The notes beneath the pieces are model-generated. The model was not told the origin of the DNA. It worked only from the letters and a program-made list of their open reading frames with translations, and did no database searches. This document shows positions 6,301-13,533 of a stretch of DNA of 13,533 bases, piece after piece. Numbering within the stretch: the first letter of the stretch is position 1; each line of letters starts with the position of its first letter. Where the stretch lies: assembly GCA_027486155.1 (NCBI GenBank), contig JAIXPR010000402.1, forward strand, positions 1 through 13,533. The letters are read 5' to 3'. The stretch comes from Pseudomonadota bacterium. GTDB lineage: Bacteria > Bdellovibrionota_C > UBA2361 > OMII01. The translations under genes were made by a program, and so were the position numbers.

Positions 6301-9091
6301 CAAAGTAGGGGAGAGCGCGAAGTTTTTGATCCAGAATCCGTATCCCGGTGCGCGAGCGCTCCTTACGGTGGAGCGGTACGGAGTGCAACGTTCGTGGACA
6401 CAGGTACTCCCCGACAGCACCGCGGTGATCGAGGTTCCCATCACGAAGGACCAGATCCCGGGGTTCTTCTTCTCGGCGACCGTGGTTTCGCCACGAGTGG
6501 AGAAGCCGATCGAGGGCAAGGTGGACCTCGGAAAACCGGCCTTCAAGATGGGGTATGCGCAGATATCGGTGGTCGACCCGGCTAAGCAGATTCAGGTCGA
6601 CGTGAAGCCGCGCGCGGCGAGCTACCGCCCACGAGATTCTGTGACCGTGGATATTGTGGGACGATCTCCCAGTGGTGATTCAGCGCCGATGGAGTACGCG
6701 GTTACGGTGCTTGATGAAGCGGTATTCGATCTCATTCGTCAGGGACGTGGGTACTTTGACCCGTACCAGGGCTTCTATTCGCTCGAAGAGCTCGATGTTC
6801 AGAACTACAACATCATCAAGATGCTTGTCGGTCGTCAAAAATTCGAGAAGAAAGGCGCTAACGCGGGTGGTGATGGCGGCTCGCAGCTCGATATGCGCTC
6901 CATTAAGAAGTATGTCAGCTACTGGAATCCATCGATCTATCCCGATTTGACTGGAAGGGCTTCGATCACCTTTGACGCTCCCGATAACCTGACCGGTTGG
7001 AAGGTGCTGGTCATGGCGGTCACCAAAGATGATCAGATGGGGCTTGGAACTGGAAGCTTCACCGTGAACAAGCAGACAGAGGTTCGTTCGGCGCTACCTA
7101 ATCAGGTTCGAGTGGGTGATACATTCGCGGCGACCTTCACCGTTATGAACCGCACCGATTCACCCCGTACCTTGTCGGTTGAAGCGCGTGCGGAGGGAGA
7201 TGCTGTTCAGGGAACCTTCTCTCCCATGAAGCTCGTCGCTGAGCCCTTTAAGCGGTATCCGATCGTTATCACAGCCACGGCGCTTCGGAGCGGTGAGGGG
7301 CGCTTTGTGGTTCGGGCCTCCGACGAGCGTGATGGGGATGGTGTAATCGCTACGGTCCCTGTGCTCGAGCGAGCTACGCTCCAGACCGCCGCTACCTTCG
7401 GTTCCTCCGATGGTACGGAGGTACGAGAGCAGCTCGCGTTCCCCACGGATCTGGCTCCCAACGTTGGCTCGGTAGGTGTGGTACTCTCTCCCTCGATCGT
7501 TGGTGCGCTCGAAGGAGCGTTCGCCTATATGCGGGAGTATCCGTACACCTGCTGGGAGCAGAGGATCTCCAAGGCGGTGATGGCGGCGAACTCCGTTACC
7601 CTTGCGGCACATCTCCCGAAGAATTTCACCTGGAAGGGCGCGCAAGATCTGGTGCGTGAGACACTTTCGTCGCTCTCATCGTATCAGGCTCCAAACGGGG
7701 GCATGAGCTTCTACAAGGCGCAGGACGAGTACGCGAGCCCATACCTGAGCGCCTACACAGCGCTCGCGCTCACCTGGCTCCGCGATAGTGGCTACACCGT
7801 GCCGGAGAGCGAAGAGGCTAAGCTGCAGGAGTACCTCACTAAGCTCCTGCGAAAAGAGGAGTTCCCGACCTTCTTCTCGCCAGGTATGAGGTCGAGCGTT
7901 CGGGCGGTCGCGCTCGCGGCGTTGGCGCGACGTGGTAAGGCCACCGTCGCGGACCTCACGCGCTATCGAGGAGTGGTGCGCGAGATGAATCTCTTCGGGA
8001 AGGCGAACTTTCTTGACGCGGCCGTACGTCTGAACGCTGACAGCGCGCTGATTGACGATGTCGTGAAGCAGATCCTCTCCTTTGGCAATGAGAGCGCGGC
8101 GACCTTTACCCTAACTGAGCCGGTCGAAGCGGTTTCGCAACGGATACTCGATTCGAATATGCGCTCTCAATGCGCTGTGCTCTCCTCATTCCTGAGTGTC
8201 GGAACGGCAAATGGAGCATCAACGAAGCGGCTTGAGGGGATCGTACCTAAGATGGTGCGGTCGATCCCCCTTGAGCGTGCGCGAAAGGATCGGTGGGAGA
8301 ATACCCAAGAGAATCTGTTCTGCGTGCGGGCGTTGGCGGAGTACAGCCGCCGTTTTGAAAACACGGTGCCGAGCCTCAATCTTGACGTGCGAGTTGGTGG
8401 TGAGAAGCTTGCGACGGTAGCGATGACGAGCGCTGCGAGTGAACCTGTTGAGGTGAGCCGGACCCTTACGGCAAACGATGCTGGAAAGAGGGAGGAGCTC
8501 ATCGTGGCTCCTCACGGCAAAGGGAGGTTCTACTATACCGGACGCCTCAGCTACGCGCCGAAGGAGCTCAAGACAACTCCGACAAATAGCGGCATGGAGC
8601 TTGCTCGTGAGTATAGCGTCCTTCGAGGTGGTACCTGGACTATCCTTAAGGAGCCGGTGGCGCTCAAACAGGGAGAGCTTGTGAAAGTTGACCTCTTCCT
8701 TCGACTCGCCGCGCCGCGAAACTTCGTGGTTGTAAACGATCCGATACCGGGAGGGCTTGAGGCGGTTAATCGGGAGCTCGCCACAACTTCCTCGGTTGAC
8801 GCGGCGAAGGGAGAGTTCCTCGGCTCTCAAGGTTCACTCTGGTTTGACCACCGGGAATGGATCGATTACGGAGCGAACTTCTGGAGCTTCTATCACCAGG
8901 AGCTGCGCGACTCCGCGGCTCGGTTCTATGCCGAGTATCTTCCTGCCGGCAATTACCACCTCTCCTACGTGAGCCAAGCGATCGCGCCGGGCACCTTCGG
9001 TATCCTCCCTGCGCACGCTGAGGAGATGTATGATCCGGATGTGTTCGGGGATTCCGCCCCGGATACGTTGCGTGTTGAGGCGCTTCAGTAA
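3344..9091 (+). CDS. bacterial alpha-2-macroglobulin family protein
   Basis: This 1915-residue protein is predicted to trap proteases in the periplasm: cleavage of a bait region exposes an internal thioester that links covalently to the attacker. The ATG at 3344 starts a signal peptide (residues 1-25, ending SASA before ED). There is no lipobox cysteine, unlike the E. coli homologue YfhM. An N-terminal series of macroglobulin-like beta domains leads to VTVLDEAVFDL near residue 1120. A Gly/Lys-rich, bait-like linker lies near 1160-1187. The conserved A2M domain (SYWNPSIYPD onward) begins near 1192. The thioester motif is CWEQ (Cys1403 to Gln1406), in a helical domain that also shows NGGMSFY near 1452. 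The C-terminal part carries GMELAREY near 1750 and FYAEYLPAGNY near 1862, typical of this family. The stop overlaps the pbpC start by 1 base. Upstream in-frame ATGs (for example 3296) would add residues before the signal peptide. Confidence 0.94.
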   Translation: MRTSPLTISLLCVAVLVTSLFSASAEDGAPAAKESAVSLVGMTPEGDDVERPSQIVFQFSRPVVPLGRMERSEKEIAIAIEPKLACEWRWMNTSALSCNLGQKAMPQLATTYRVTIPTAFDLSRGEVLSAPQTRTFTTNRPRVTESWFTTWNAPGLPVIGLATNQRVSAEALAQTLRLEDAQRVSHEFTVAEMIPAPEDELSEAEIAEQRGERWVITPKRELPLDTDIKLTVQPGLRSEVGSEPGIENRTVVQFATFPEFSFLGVSCLDIKGKSISIPATGTVSNRKTQRCDPLNSIRLLFSAPVLKEGVKDALTSKPDLRGGRTDFDPWADVYSYSRLQGAHRRGEQYGVSLPYGLKANTEYSFQAAAEGVHDQFGRSLPTPLVATLFTDHRPARYVLDNQVSVLEKETDSQLPVIVNNISALKLTYQTLTAAGSRSGLTKTLTPYSAQDIAYPYPIDVRGMLDGKSGIVQGTLATQPSTSDGSKWFLSQVTPYAVHVKLGHFNSAVWVTSLANGEPIANAKVSIVSDTLTSLSATPKVLATSTTDGSGVALLSGTDTVDPELALLYQWEPSKPRLMVRIEKDGDFALVPIGWDFQVYAGDIYAQMNKRYGHVRAWGTTAQGLYKAGDTVQFTFWVRNQNNETFVPAPREGYKLEVMDPTGKVVFEVPSLTLSEFGSFAGSFTTKTDAAVGWYTFGLTSNFSKERWEPIRVLISDFTPASFKVQTEILGDVVRSESEVQVTTHARLHAGGPYSDAAARVTAIVRGAPLKASDPQLEKFYFESQVGTEKEVYQVEEKLDAHGDRTTKFSMPKVDIPYGDLVVESAVGDDRGKSVANTSKTRFLGRDRYVGITHAGWLLTAGQEATAQGIIIDSNGAKVTSTPFSISIEREETKAVRVKSAGNAYVTKYENSWIPVHRCEVVSATEPSPCVFTPPSPGEYRITGTVRDTKGVEHTSSISRWATGKGDVVWESGATNELQIVPEKKSYKVGESAKFLIQNPYPGARALLTVERYGVQRSWTQVLPDSTAVIEVPITKDQIPGFFFSATVVSPRVEKPIEGKVDLGKPAFKMGYAQISVVDPAKQIQVDVKPRAASYRPRDSVTVDIVGRSPSGDSAPMEYAVTVLDEAVFDLIRQGRGYFDPYQGFYSLEELDVQNYNIIKMLVGRQKFEKKGANAGGDGGSQLDMRSIKKYVSYWNPSIYPDLTGRASITFDAPDNLTGWKVLVMAVTKDDQMGLGTGSFTVNKQTEVRSALPNQVRVGDTFAATFTVMNRTDSPRTLSVEARAEGDAVQGTFSPMKLVAEPFKRYPIVITATALRSGEGRFVVRASDERDGDGVIATVPVLERATLQTAATFGSSDGTEVREQLAFPTDLAPNVGSVGVVLSPSIVGALEGAFAYMREYPYTCWEQRISKAVMAANSVTLAAHLPKNFTWKGAQDLVRETLSSLSSYQAPNGGMSFYKAQDEYASPYLSAYTALALTWLRDSGYTVPESEEAKLQEYLTKLLRKEEFPTFFSPGMRSSVRAVALAALARRGKATVADLTRYRGVVREMNLFGKANFLDAAVRLNADSALIDDVVKQILSFGNESAATFTLTEPVEAVSQRILDSNMRSQCAVLSSFLSVGTANGASTKRLEGIVPKMVRSIPLERARKDRWENTQENLFCVRALAEYSRRFENTVPSLNLDVRVGGEKLATVAMTSAASEPVEVSRTLTANDAGKREELIVAPHGKGRFYYTGRLSYAPKELKTTPTNSGMELAREYSVLRGGTWTILKEPVALKQGELVKVDLFLRLAAPRNFVVVNDPIPGGLEAVNRELATTSSVDAAKGEFLGSQGSLWFDHREWIDYGANFWSFYHQELRDSAARFYAEYLPAGNYHLSYVSQAIAPGTFGILPAHAEEMYDPDVFGDSAPDTLRVEALQ
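9077..9080 (+). promoter_or_regulatory. probable ribosome binding site of pbpC
   Basis: GAGG lies 10 bases before the ATG at 9091, inside the end of the A2M gene. With the TAATG stop-start overlap it points to translational coupling. Confidence 0.4.
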
Positions 9092-11325
9092 TGAGAATTC
9101 GCGGACGAGGGTGGCGAGCGGTCGCGATAGCGGTCGCTCTGGGCATCGGTGCCCTCTGGGGCGCTGTTGAGTATTCGGTGGAGCCGTTTCCGCAACACCT
9201 TCTTCCTCATGCCACAGAGGGAACAAAACTTAACGTCGTGGATAGGGTTGGACGCCCGCTCGCGTACACCTTCGCGGGGAGGTGGAATCTTGGTGACCAA
9301 CGTCCTCTCCATGCGGTACCGGAGCTTGTGCGGCGCGCATTCATTGAGGCCGAGGATCGGCGGTTTTACGAACACCACGGCGTAGACTGGTATGCCCGCG
9401 CGCATGCGGTGTTCCAGAATATCAAGGCGGGGAGGGTGGTGCGCGGCGCGAGTACCATTACCGAGCAGGTTGTCCGGATGCTGCATCCTCGCACGCGCTC
9501 CCTCTGGTCGAGATTGATCGAGGGGGTGGAAGCGCAGAGGCTCGAAGCGCGATTCAGTAAGGGGGACATCCTTGAATTTTATCTTAATCAGGTGCCGTTT
9601 GCGGCGAAGCGCCGTGGAGTAGCGCAGGCTGCGCGCTACTACTGGGACCGAGATCTTGAGACCCTTACCCCACAAGAGGTCCTTGCTCTCTCCGTTATGG
9701 TACGCTCTCCTGAGCGGCTCGACCTCTATAAGCATGCACGTGGCGTTGATCGTGGCGTGCGGGAGCTGAGTGATCGGCTCCTTTTCGTTGGTGTTTTGTC
9801 TTCAAGCGAGGTCGAATCTATTTCGCGCGATGATCTACAGTTGCGCCGTGGTGAATCGCCGGTACGTGCCGATCACTTCGTTCGGTATGCGCAGGAGAAA
9901 GCGCGGGACGGCATTTCTGGCAGCCGTGTCGTCTCGACGATCGACGCGACCTTACAATCTCGAGTGCGGGATATCCTTGAGGAACGGGTGAGGGATCTCA
10001 GCTCTCACCATGTGACGGATGGTGCTGTTGTTGTCGTCGATAACGAGAGCGCGGAGATTCTCGTGTGGGCGAATGCGGGCGAATTTGGAACGGAGGAGGG
10101 GAGTCAGATTGATGCTGTCGTAACGCCGCGTCAGCCGGGCTCGACGTTAAAGCCCTTTCTGTATGCGCTTGCGCTCAGTCGCGGGTGGAGCGCCGCCACT
10201 CGAATCGACGATGCTCCGCTGGTTCAGGGGGTTGGGGCGGGTGTTCACGCTTTTCGCAACTACAGTCGGATGTACTACGGACCGATATCGCTACGAGAGG
10301 CCCTGGGAAATTCACTGAACACTCCCGCCGTGCGCACGGTGCGGTTTACCGGAACCTCCGAGTTTCTCGATCTCCTGCGGACCGCCGGCTTCACGTCGCT
10401 CACAAAACCCGTCGAATTTTACGGAGAGGGATTGGCCCTTGGAAACGGGGAAGTTTCCCTCTTCGAATTGGTGCAGGCGTATACCGCGCTCGCTCACCGT
10501 GGGGTATGGCGTCCCCTTCGAGTGATACGGGGTGGAACGGAATCTCGGAGCAGTATGCGCCCTCACCACCTCGTATCTCCCGAGGTAAGTAGCGTCATCG
10601 GAAGTATCCTCTCCGATCCGCACGCGCGGCGAAAGGAATTTGGAGGGGATGGGCTGATGCGCTTTCCGATTCAGACCGCGGTTAAGACCGGCACCTCCTC
10701 CGATTATCGTGACGCATGGGCGATAGGATACAACGCTCACTACACGGTAGGCGTATGGATGGGGAATCTGAACCGCACCTCAATGCTCGAGATAAGTGGC
10801 GCTCGGGGGCCAGCGCTTGTGCTGCGGAGCGTCTTCGCCGAGTTGGGGCGAAGGCGAGACGCGCAGCCTTTGTACCAAAGTTCGACGCTCCTTCACCGAA
10901 CGGTGTGTCCGATCTCGGGAGAGCTTGCAAGAGGCGGGTGTCCTCACATGGATGAGGTATTTGTTCCGGGCGGCGAGCCGCGGCAGGAGTGTATCCTCTC
11001 GCATGACGGTGGGTCGGCCACTGAAGGGGCGCGGGAGCACACTCCATCAGTGCGGATAATCATGCCAACCCCTGGTCTTCATGTAGCCCGGGACCCTCGA
11101 ATTCCTGACCCCCTTGAAGCGCTGCCCTTCCAGGTAGAGGCGACTCGTCCCATCACCGCCATCCGCTGGCTCGTTGATGGCGCGCAGGTAGGGGAGACCG
11201 GTGCGGGAATCCTCGCGTATTCCTGGGAACTTCAGGAGGGGCGCCATACGGTTACTGCCAAGGTGCGGGTAGAGGATAACGAGGATTGGTTGGAAACCGA
11301 AGATATAGGTTTTTGGGTGAGATAG
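9091..11325 (+). CDS. pbpC: penicillin-binding protein 1C (bifunctional)
   Basis: This 744-residue class A PBP is predicted to polymerise and crosslink peptidoglycan on the outer face of the inner membrane. One N-terminal membrane segment (about 9-26) is followed by the GT51 glycosyltransferase domain: EAEDRRFYEHHG with catalytic Glu88, GASTITEQ (119-126), EFYLNQVPF (162-170) and RGVAQAARYYW (175-185). The transpeptidase domain has all three motifs: SxxK as STLK (351-354), SxN as SLN (408-410) and KTGTS (532-536). A cysteine-bearing linker precedes a C-terminal domain of about 90 residues (654-744) resembling the BiPBP_C domain, which marks the PBP1C subgroup. The start codon overlaps the A2M stop in TAATG. 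Bacterial A2M genes are often paired with pbpC, so joint work in envelope defence and repair is likely. No terminator is evident after it. Confidence 0.95.
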   Translation: MRIRGRGWRAVAIAVALGIGALWGAVEYSVEPFPQHLLPHATEGTKLNVVDRVGRPLAYTFAGRWNLGDQRPLHAVPELVRRAFIEAEDRRFYEHHGVDWYARAHAVFQNIKAGRVVRGASTITEQVVRMLHPRTRSLWSRLIEGVEAQRLEARFSKGDILEFYLNQVPFAAKRRGVAQAARYYWDRDLETLTPQEVLALSVMVRSPERLDLYKHARGVDRGVRELSDRLLFVGVLSSSEVESISRDDLQLRRGESPVRADHFVRYAQEKARDGISGSRVVSTIDATLQSRVRDILEERVRDLSSHHVTDGAVVVVDNESAEILVWANAGEFGTEEGSQIDAVVTPRQPGSTLKPFLYALALSRGWSAATRIDDAPLVQGVGAGVHAFRNYSRMYYGPISLREALGNSLNTPAVRTVRFTGTSEFLDLLRTAGFTSLTKPVEFYGEGLALGNGEVSLFELVQAYTALAHRGVWRPLRVIRGGTESRSSMRPHHLVSPEVSSVIGSILSDPHARRKEFGGDGLMRFPIQTAVKTGTSSDYRDAWAIGYNAHYTVGVWMGNLNRTSMLEISGARGPALVLRSVFAELGRRRDAQPLYQSSTLLHRTVCPISGELARGGCPHMDEVFVPGGEPRQECILSHDGGSATEGAREHTPSVRIIMPTPGLHVARDPRIPDPLEALPFQVEATRPITAIRWLVDGAQVGETGAGILAYSWELQEGRHTVTAKVRVEDNEDWLETEDIGFWVR

Positions 11326-11490
11326 GTTGTCTCGCCTCTCTTGTTGCGGTTGTCTCGTTTCTCCCCCATTCCCGTGGCAACAGTCTGTTTGATGACCCCT
11401 TACCAGCGGCAGATCCTGCGCTCGCTCATGGGGATCAACAAAGAAGGCACATACAATATCCCAGCATAGTGTGATGGGGCCCGACTCTGC
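11326..11490. other. 165-bp gap between pbpC and the acyltransferase gene
   Basis: No intrinsic terminator is visible. A TACAAT at 11452-11457, 34 bases before the next ATG, could be a -10 element, but I find no good -35 box at the right spacing. A GGGG at 11476-11479, 11 bases from the ATG, is a poor ribosome binding site. A 25-codon frame at 11392-11469, in phase with pbpC after its stop, lacks a ribosome binding site and is not called as a gene. Confidence 0.4.
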
Positions 11491-12693
11491 ATGAGCGTTC
11501 AAGCGTACCTACCGATTTCGCCCGAAAGAGAAGAGTTCGAAGCGGGCGGGGAGCGCTTCGTCGAGGAAATTTCCTCGCACATACTTAATTGTTCACCCGC
11601 AAACTTTCGGGAGCTCTCTAAAGGATGGACGACCGCCGTGTCTTCAAGTGAATCGGCCGAACCTTTCTTTCAGCCCTACTGGTTCTCCTCCTTTGCTCAA
11701 ACCTTTGCGCGCGATGCCTCGGGGATCCTTGTTCTCTGCTACCAAGGGGCTCGGATAGTTGGCGTGCTGCCGCTTATGAGGCAAAGGACCTTTTTCGGGG
11801 GTCTTCCCGCTCGAACGCTTCACAGCCTTTCGAACGTCCATTCATGTCGCTTTGACCTCTCATGTTCATCGGGGGAGAAGGAAAAAGCCGCGCAACAGGT
11901 CTGGAACGCGCTCCGGGCGGATGAGTCGTGGGATGTGATTGAGGCGCAGCATGTGCCGAGTGGGGGCGGGTTTGAGTCGGTGATGAAGTGGGCGGCGTTC
12001 GATGGATTTCTCATCGGAAGGTGGCCAACCCTCCTCTCGCCCTATATGGATATCCCGCGAGGGAGCTCGGATATCTTCGCCGGATGCCCCGAAAAATTCG
12101 CCGGCTTTCGCAAGACCCACCTGAAGTCCCTTAAAAAGCTTCAAAAGCTTGGAAAGGTAACCTTTTCATCGGTTCCCTTCTTCGAGCCGAGGTTGCTGGA
12201 GGCGTTTATCGCGATGGAGGGAGCGGGGTGGAAGCGTCAGGTCGGTGGCGCGATAGCGTGCGACCAGCGGGTGAGATCGTTCTATCGCGCCGTACTGAGC
12301 GCCGCGGGGGAGGCGGAGCATGTGCGATTCAATGCGCTGAAGCTTGATGACCGTCCTATCGCTATGGATATCGGGCTCATGATGAACGGTCGATACTACT
12401 CGCCAAAGATCGCCTACGACGAAGCGTTCTCAAAATACGCTCCCGGCCAACTTCTTATCCGGCACACCATTCAACATGTCGCTGATGAGGGGGGGCATCG
12501 ATACGACTTCGTCGGCCCACGTTCGCACCACAAGGCGTTTTGGACCGATACCGTGCGTCCGCACGCTACCTGCTACATCTTTCGACCCTCATGGTCAGGC
12601 TTCGCTCGATATGTGGCGGCGATGAAGATAGCGCCGAACCTGCGGCGGTTGAAGTACTGGCGGTACGGGGATCCGCAGGCGGTTCCGCACTAA
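11491..12693 (+). CDS. GNAT-superfamily acyltransferase, CelD/FemAB-like
   Basis: A 400-residue cytoplasmic protein with no signal peptide or membrane segment. Its layout matches the CelD/BcsL-type acetyltransferase family (Acetyltransf_6). An N-terminal half has PFFQPYWFSSFA (58-69), as in proteins whose first GNAT domain opens with 'P-F-x-x-P-x-W'. A basic RKTHLKSLKKLQKLG segment (207-221) follows. The C-terminal GNAT core has RFNALKLDDRPIAM (279-292), YYSPKIAYDEAFSKYAPGQLL (302-322) and YDFVGPRSHHKAFWTD (338-353), with the typical PG-x-LL and G-x-x-x-x-K-x-x-W pattern. Relatives transfer acyl or aminoacyl groups onto cell-wall, polysaccharide or protein targets; the substrate here is unknown. 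It follows pbpC on the same strand after 165 bases, so it may or may not be in that operon. The start codon is the first in its frame but has a weak ribosome binding site. Confidence 0.8.
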   Translation: MSVQAYLPISPEREEFEAGGERFVEEISSHILNCSPANFRELSKGWTTAVSSSESAEPFFQPYWFSSFAQTFARDASGILVLCYQGARIVGVLPLMRQRTFFGGLPARTLHSLSNVHSCRFDLSCSSGEKEKAAQQVWNALRADESWDVIEAQHVPSGGGFESVMKWAAFDGFLIGRWPTLLSPYMDIPRGSSDIFAGCPEKFAGFRKTHLKSLKKLQKLGKVTFSSVPFFEPRLLEAFIAMEGAGWKRQVGGAIACDQRVRSFYRAVLSAAGEAEHVRFNALKLDDRPIAMDIGLMMNGRYYSPKIAYDEAFSKYAPGQLLIRHTIQHVADEGGHRYDFVGPRSHHKAFWTDTVRPHATCYIFRPSWSGFARYVAAMKIAPNLRRLKYWRYGDPQAVPH

Positions 12694-12781
12694 AGGCGAT
12701 CAAGGTTCCGTGTATTCGACGAGAGCTATCCGAGGTACTCCACTCACTCCAGCAACGGATGATGCACGATGAGAGCGACCC

Positions 12782-13533
12782 TTAGAGTCCACCATCAGTG
12801 ATCGTCCAGCTATTTGGGGAAGAGGTAAGAACAAGTCGGCCTGCTGAGCCGGCGGCGGTGTACTTCGCGGTACCGAAGGTGATCGTCACATTCGGCTTCA
12901 AGGTTCGCGCAGACCATCCGTTGTAGATCGCGTTGAGGTTAGCCGACGAGAAGGTTGCGGCGGTCTTGCCCGCCATAAAGTTGGTAAAATTGGTAACATT
13001 TGCTGGATTCCACGTCCCGATGTTTTCGTTAAATGCCGTGGCACCGCTGAACATCTGAGACATGTTTATCACATTTGAAACATTCCAATTCCCGATCGCT
13101 TGATTAAATGCTGGTGCGCTAAGGAACATCGCGGACATGTTCGTCACGCGCACCGTGTTCCAGCCGGTGATGTCTTGATTAAATGCGGTTGTGCTCCTAA
13201 ACATACCGGACATGCTGATTGACATGGCAGGGTCTGTCGATAAGCTCCATGAGTTGAGGGGCTGATTGAAGGCGGTGTTTAAATAAAACATTCCCGAGAA
13301 GTCTGTAACCTTCGATACATTCCAAGTATTAATATTTTTGTTGAAACCACTAGCCTGAAACATTGAGCCCATATCTGCTACGTTCGATACATCCCACGTT
13401 CCGATGGGTTGGTTAAATGACGTGGCGTTAAGGAACATCGCTCCCATGTTCGCCACGCGCACCGTATTCCAGCCGGTGATGTCACCATTGAATGCGGTTG
13501 CGCCCCTAAACATACCGGACATGCTGATTGACA
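12782..13533 (-). CDS. BspA/DUF285 family repeat surface protein (partial, N-terminus off window)
   Basis: This minus-strand frame enters at the right edge and ends with TAA at 12784-12782, so only the last 250 or so residues are seen. The ATG at 13520-13522 is inside a repeat and is not the true start: the preceding codons read SIS, as in the equivalent place one repeat later. Seven consecutive units of about 25 residues follow the pattern M-x-x-MF-x-x-x-x-x-FN-x-x-I-x-x-W-x-x-x-x-V-x-x (for example MSAMFLSAPAFNQAIGNWNV), typical of BspA-like leucine-rich-type repeat proteins found on bacterial surfaces. The C-terminus, ending in SWTITDGGL, resembles the usual end of these proteins. A role in adhesion or surface interaction is inferred from the family. 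It is convergent with the acyltransferase gene across 88 bases. Parts are visibly AT-richer than the other genes, which may indicate transfer. Confidence 0.85.
   Translation of the reverse strand, partial: SISMSGMFRGATAFNGDITGWNTVRVANMGAMFLNATSFNQPIGTWDVSNVADMGSMFQASGFNKNINTWNVSKVTDFSGMFYLNTAFNQPLNSWSLSTDPAMSISMSGMFRSTTAFNQDITGWNTVRVTNMSAMFLSAPAFNQAIGNWNVSNVINMSQMFSGATAFNENIGTWNPANVTNFTNFMAGKTAATFSSANLNAIYNGWSARTLKPNVTITFGTAKYTAAGSAGRLVLTSSPNSWTITDGGL
13127..13533 (-). repeat. 309-bp higher-order tandem repeat within the BspA-like gene
   Basis: Bases 13127-13224 and 13436-13533 align at exactly 309-bp spacing with about 11 mismatches in 98 positions by eye. In protein terms the period is 103 residues and contains four basic units of 25, 25, 24 and 29 residues. 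Similarity continues more weakly to the left of both blocks. The repeat probably continues past the right edge. Confidence 0.85.

Noticed and set aside
8219..8830. 203-codon minus-strand frame within the A2M gene
   Set aside because: It is an antisense shadow in GC-rich DNA. The plus strand encodes conserved A2M sequence here.
11286..11474. 62-codon plus-strand frame with a hydrophobic, signal-like stretch
   Set aside because: It starts from a TTG inside the pbpC end, has no ribosome binding site, and the hydrophobic run is too short and isolated to support a gene.
11047..11502. 151-codon minus-strand frame spanning the pbpC end and the gap
   Set aside because: It is antisense to the conserved C-terminal domain of PBP1C, and its composition does not look like a real protein.

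Overview
The window is a gene-dense stretch of moderately GC-rich bacterial DNA, roughly 55-60% by eye. It suggests an uncultured diderm (Gram-negative) bacterium with a periplasm: it has a lipobox diheme c-type cytochrome, an exported alpha-2-macroglobulin and a PBP1C-type penicillin-binding protein. The sequence alone does not fix the phylum. A tsaD-rsmA pair and BspA-type repeat proteins would fit some delta-proteobacterial or Bdellovibrionota-like lineages, but that is only a weak inference.

Layout. Positions 39-75 hold a strong intrinsic terminator closing an upstream gene that is mostly outside the window. Then comes a tight three-gene plus-strand cluster: a diheme cytochrome c lipoprotein (236-1120), tsaD for tRNA t6A37 synthesis (1122-2156) and rsmA/ksgA, the 16S rRNA dimethyladenosine transferase (2149-2979). 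A 364-bp non-coding gap follows (2980-3343). A second plus-strand cluster contains a 1915-residue alpha-2-macroglobulin with an intact C-x-E-Q thioester motif (3344-9091). Its stop codon overlaps the start of pbpC (9091-11325). After a 165-bp gap comes a CelD/FemAB-like GNAT acyltransferase (11491-12693). Convergent to it, on the minus strand, is the 3' part of a BspA/DUF285 repeat surface protein (12782-13533, continuing off the right edge) with a 309-bp higher-order repeat.

How the genes work together. tsaD and rsmA are translation-quality genes acting on tRNA and rRNA, and their overlap implies coupled expression. The cytochrome just upstream has no obvious link to them. The A2M-pbpC pair is a known bacterial association: the thioester protein is thought to trap invading proteases in the periplasm while PBP1C repairs peptidoglycan. 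The BspA-like gene looks like a separate, repeat-driven and possibly acquired adhesin-type locus.

I found no CRISPR array, tRNA, rRNA, insertion sequence or clear phage element. I see no convincing wholly new system. The most unusual points are the missing methionine ligand in the second heme domain of the cytochrome, the A2M apparently lacking a lipobox, and the long-period repeat in the BspA-like protein.
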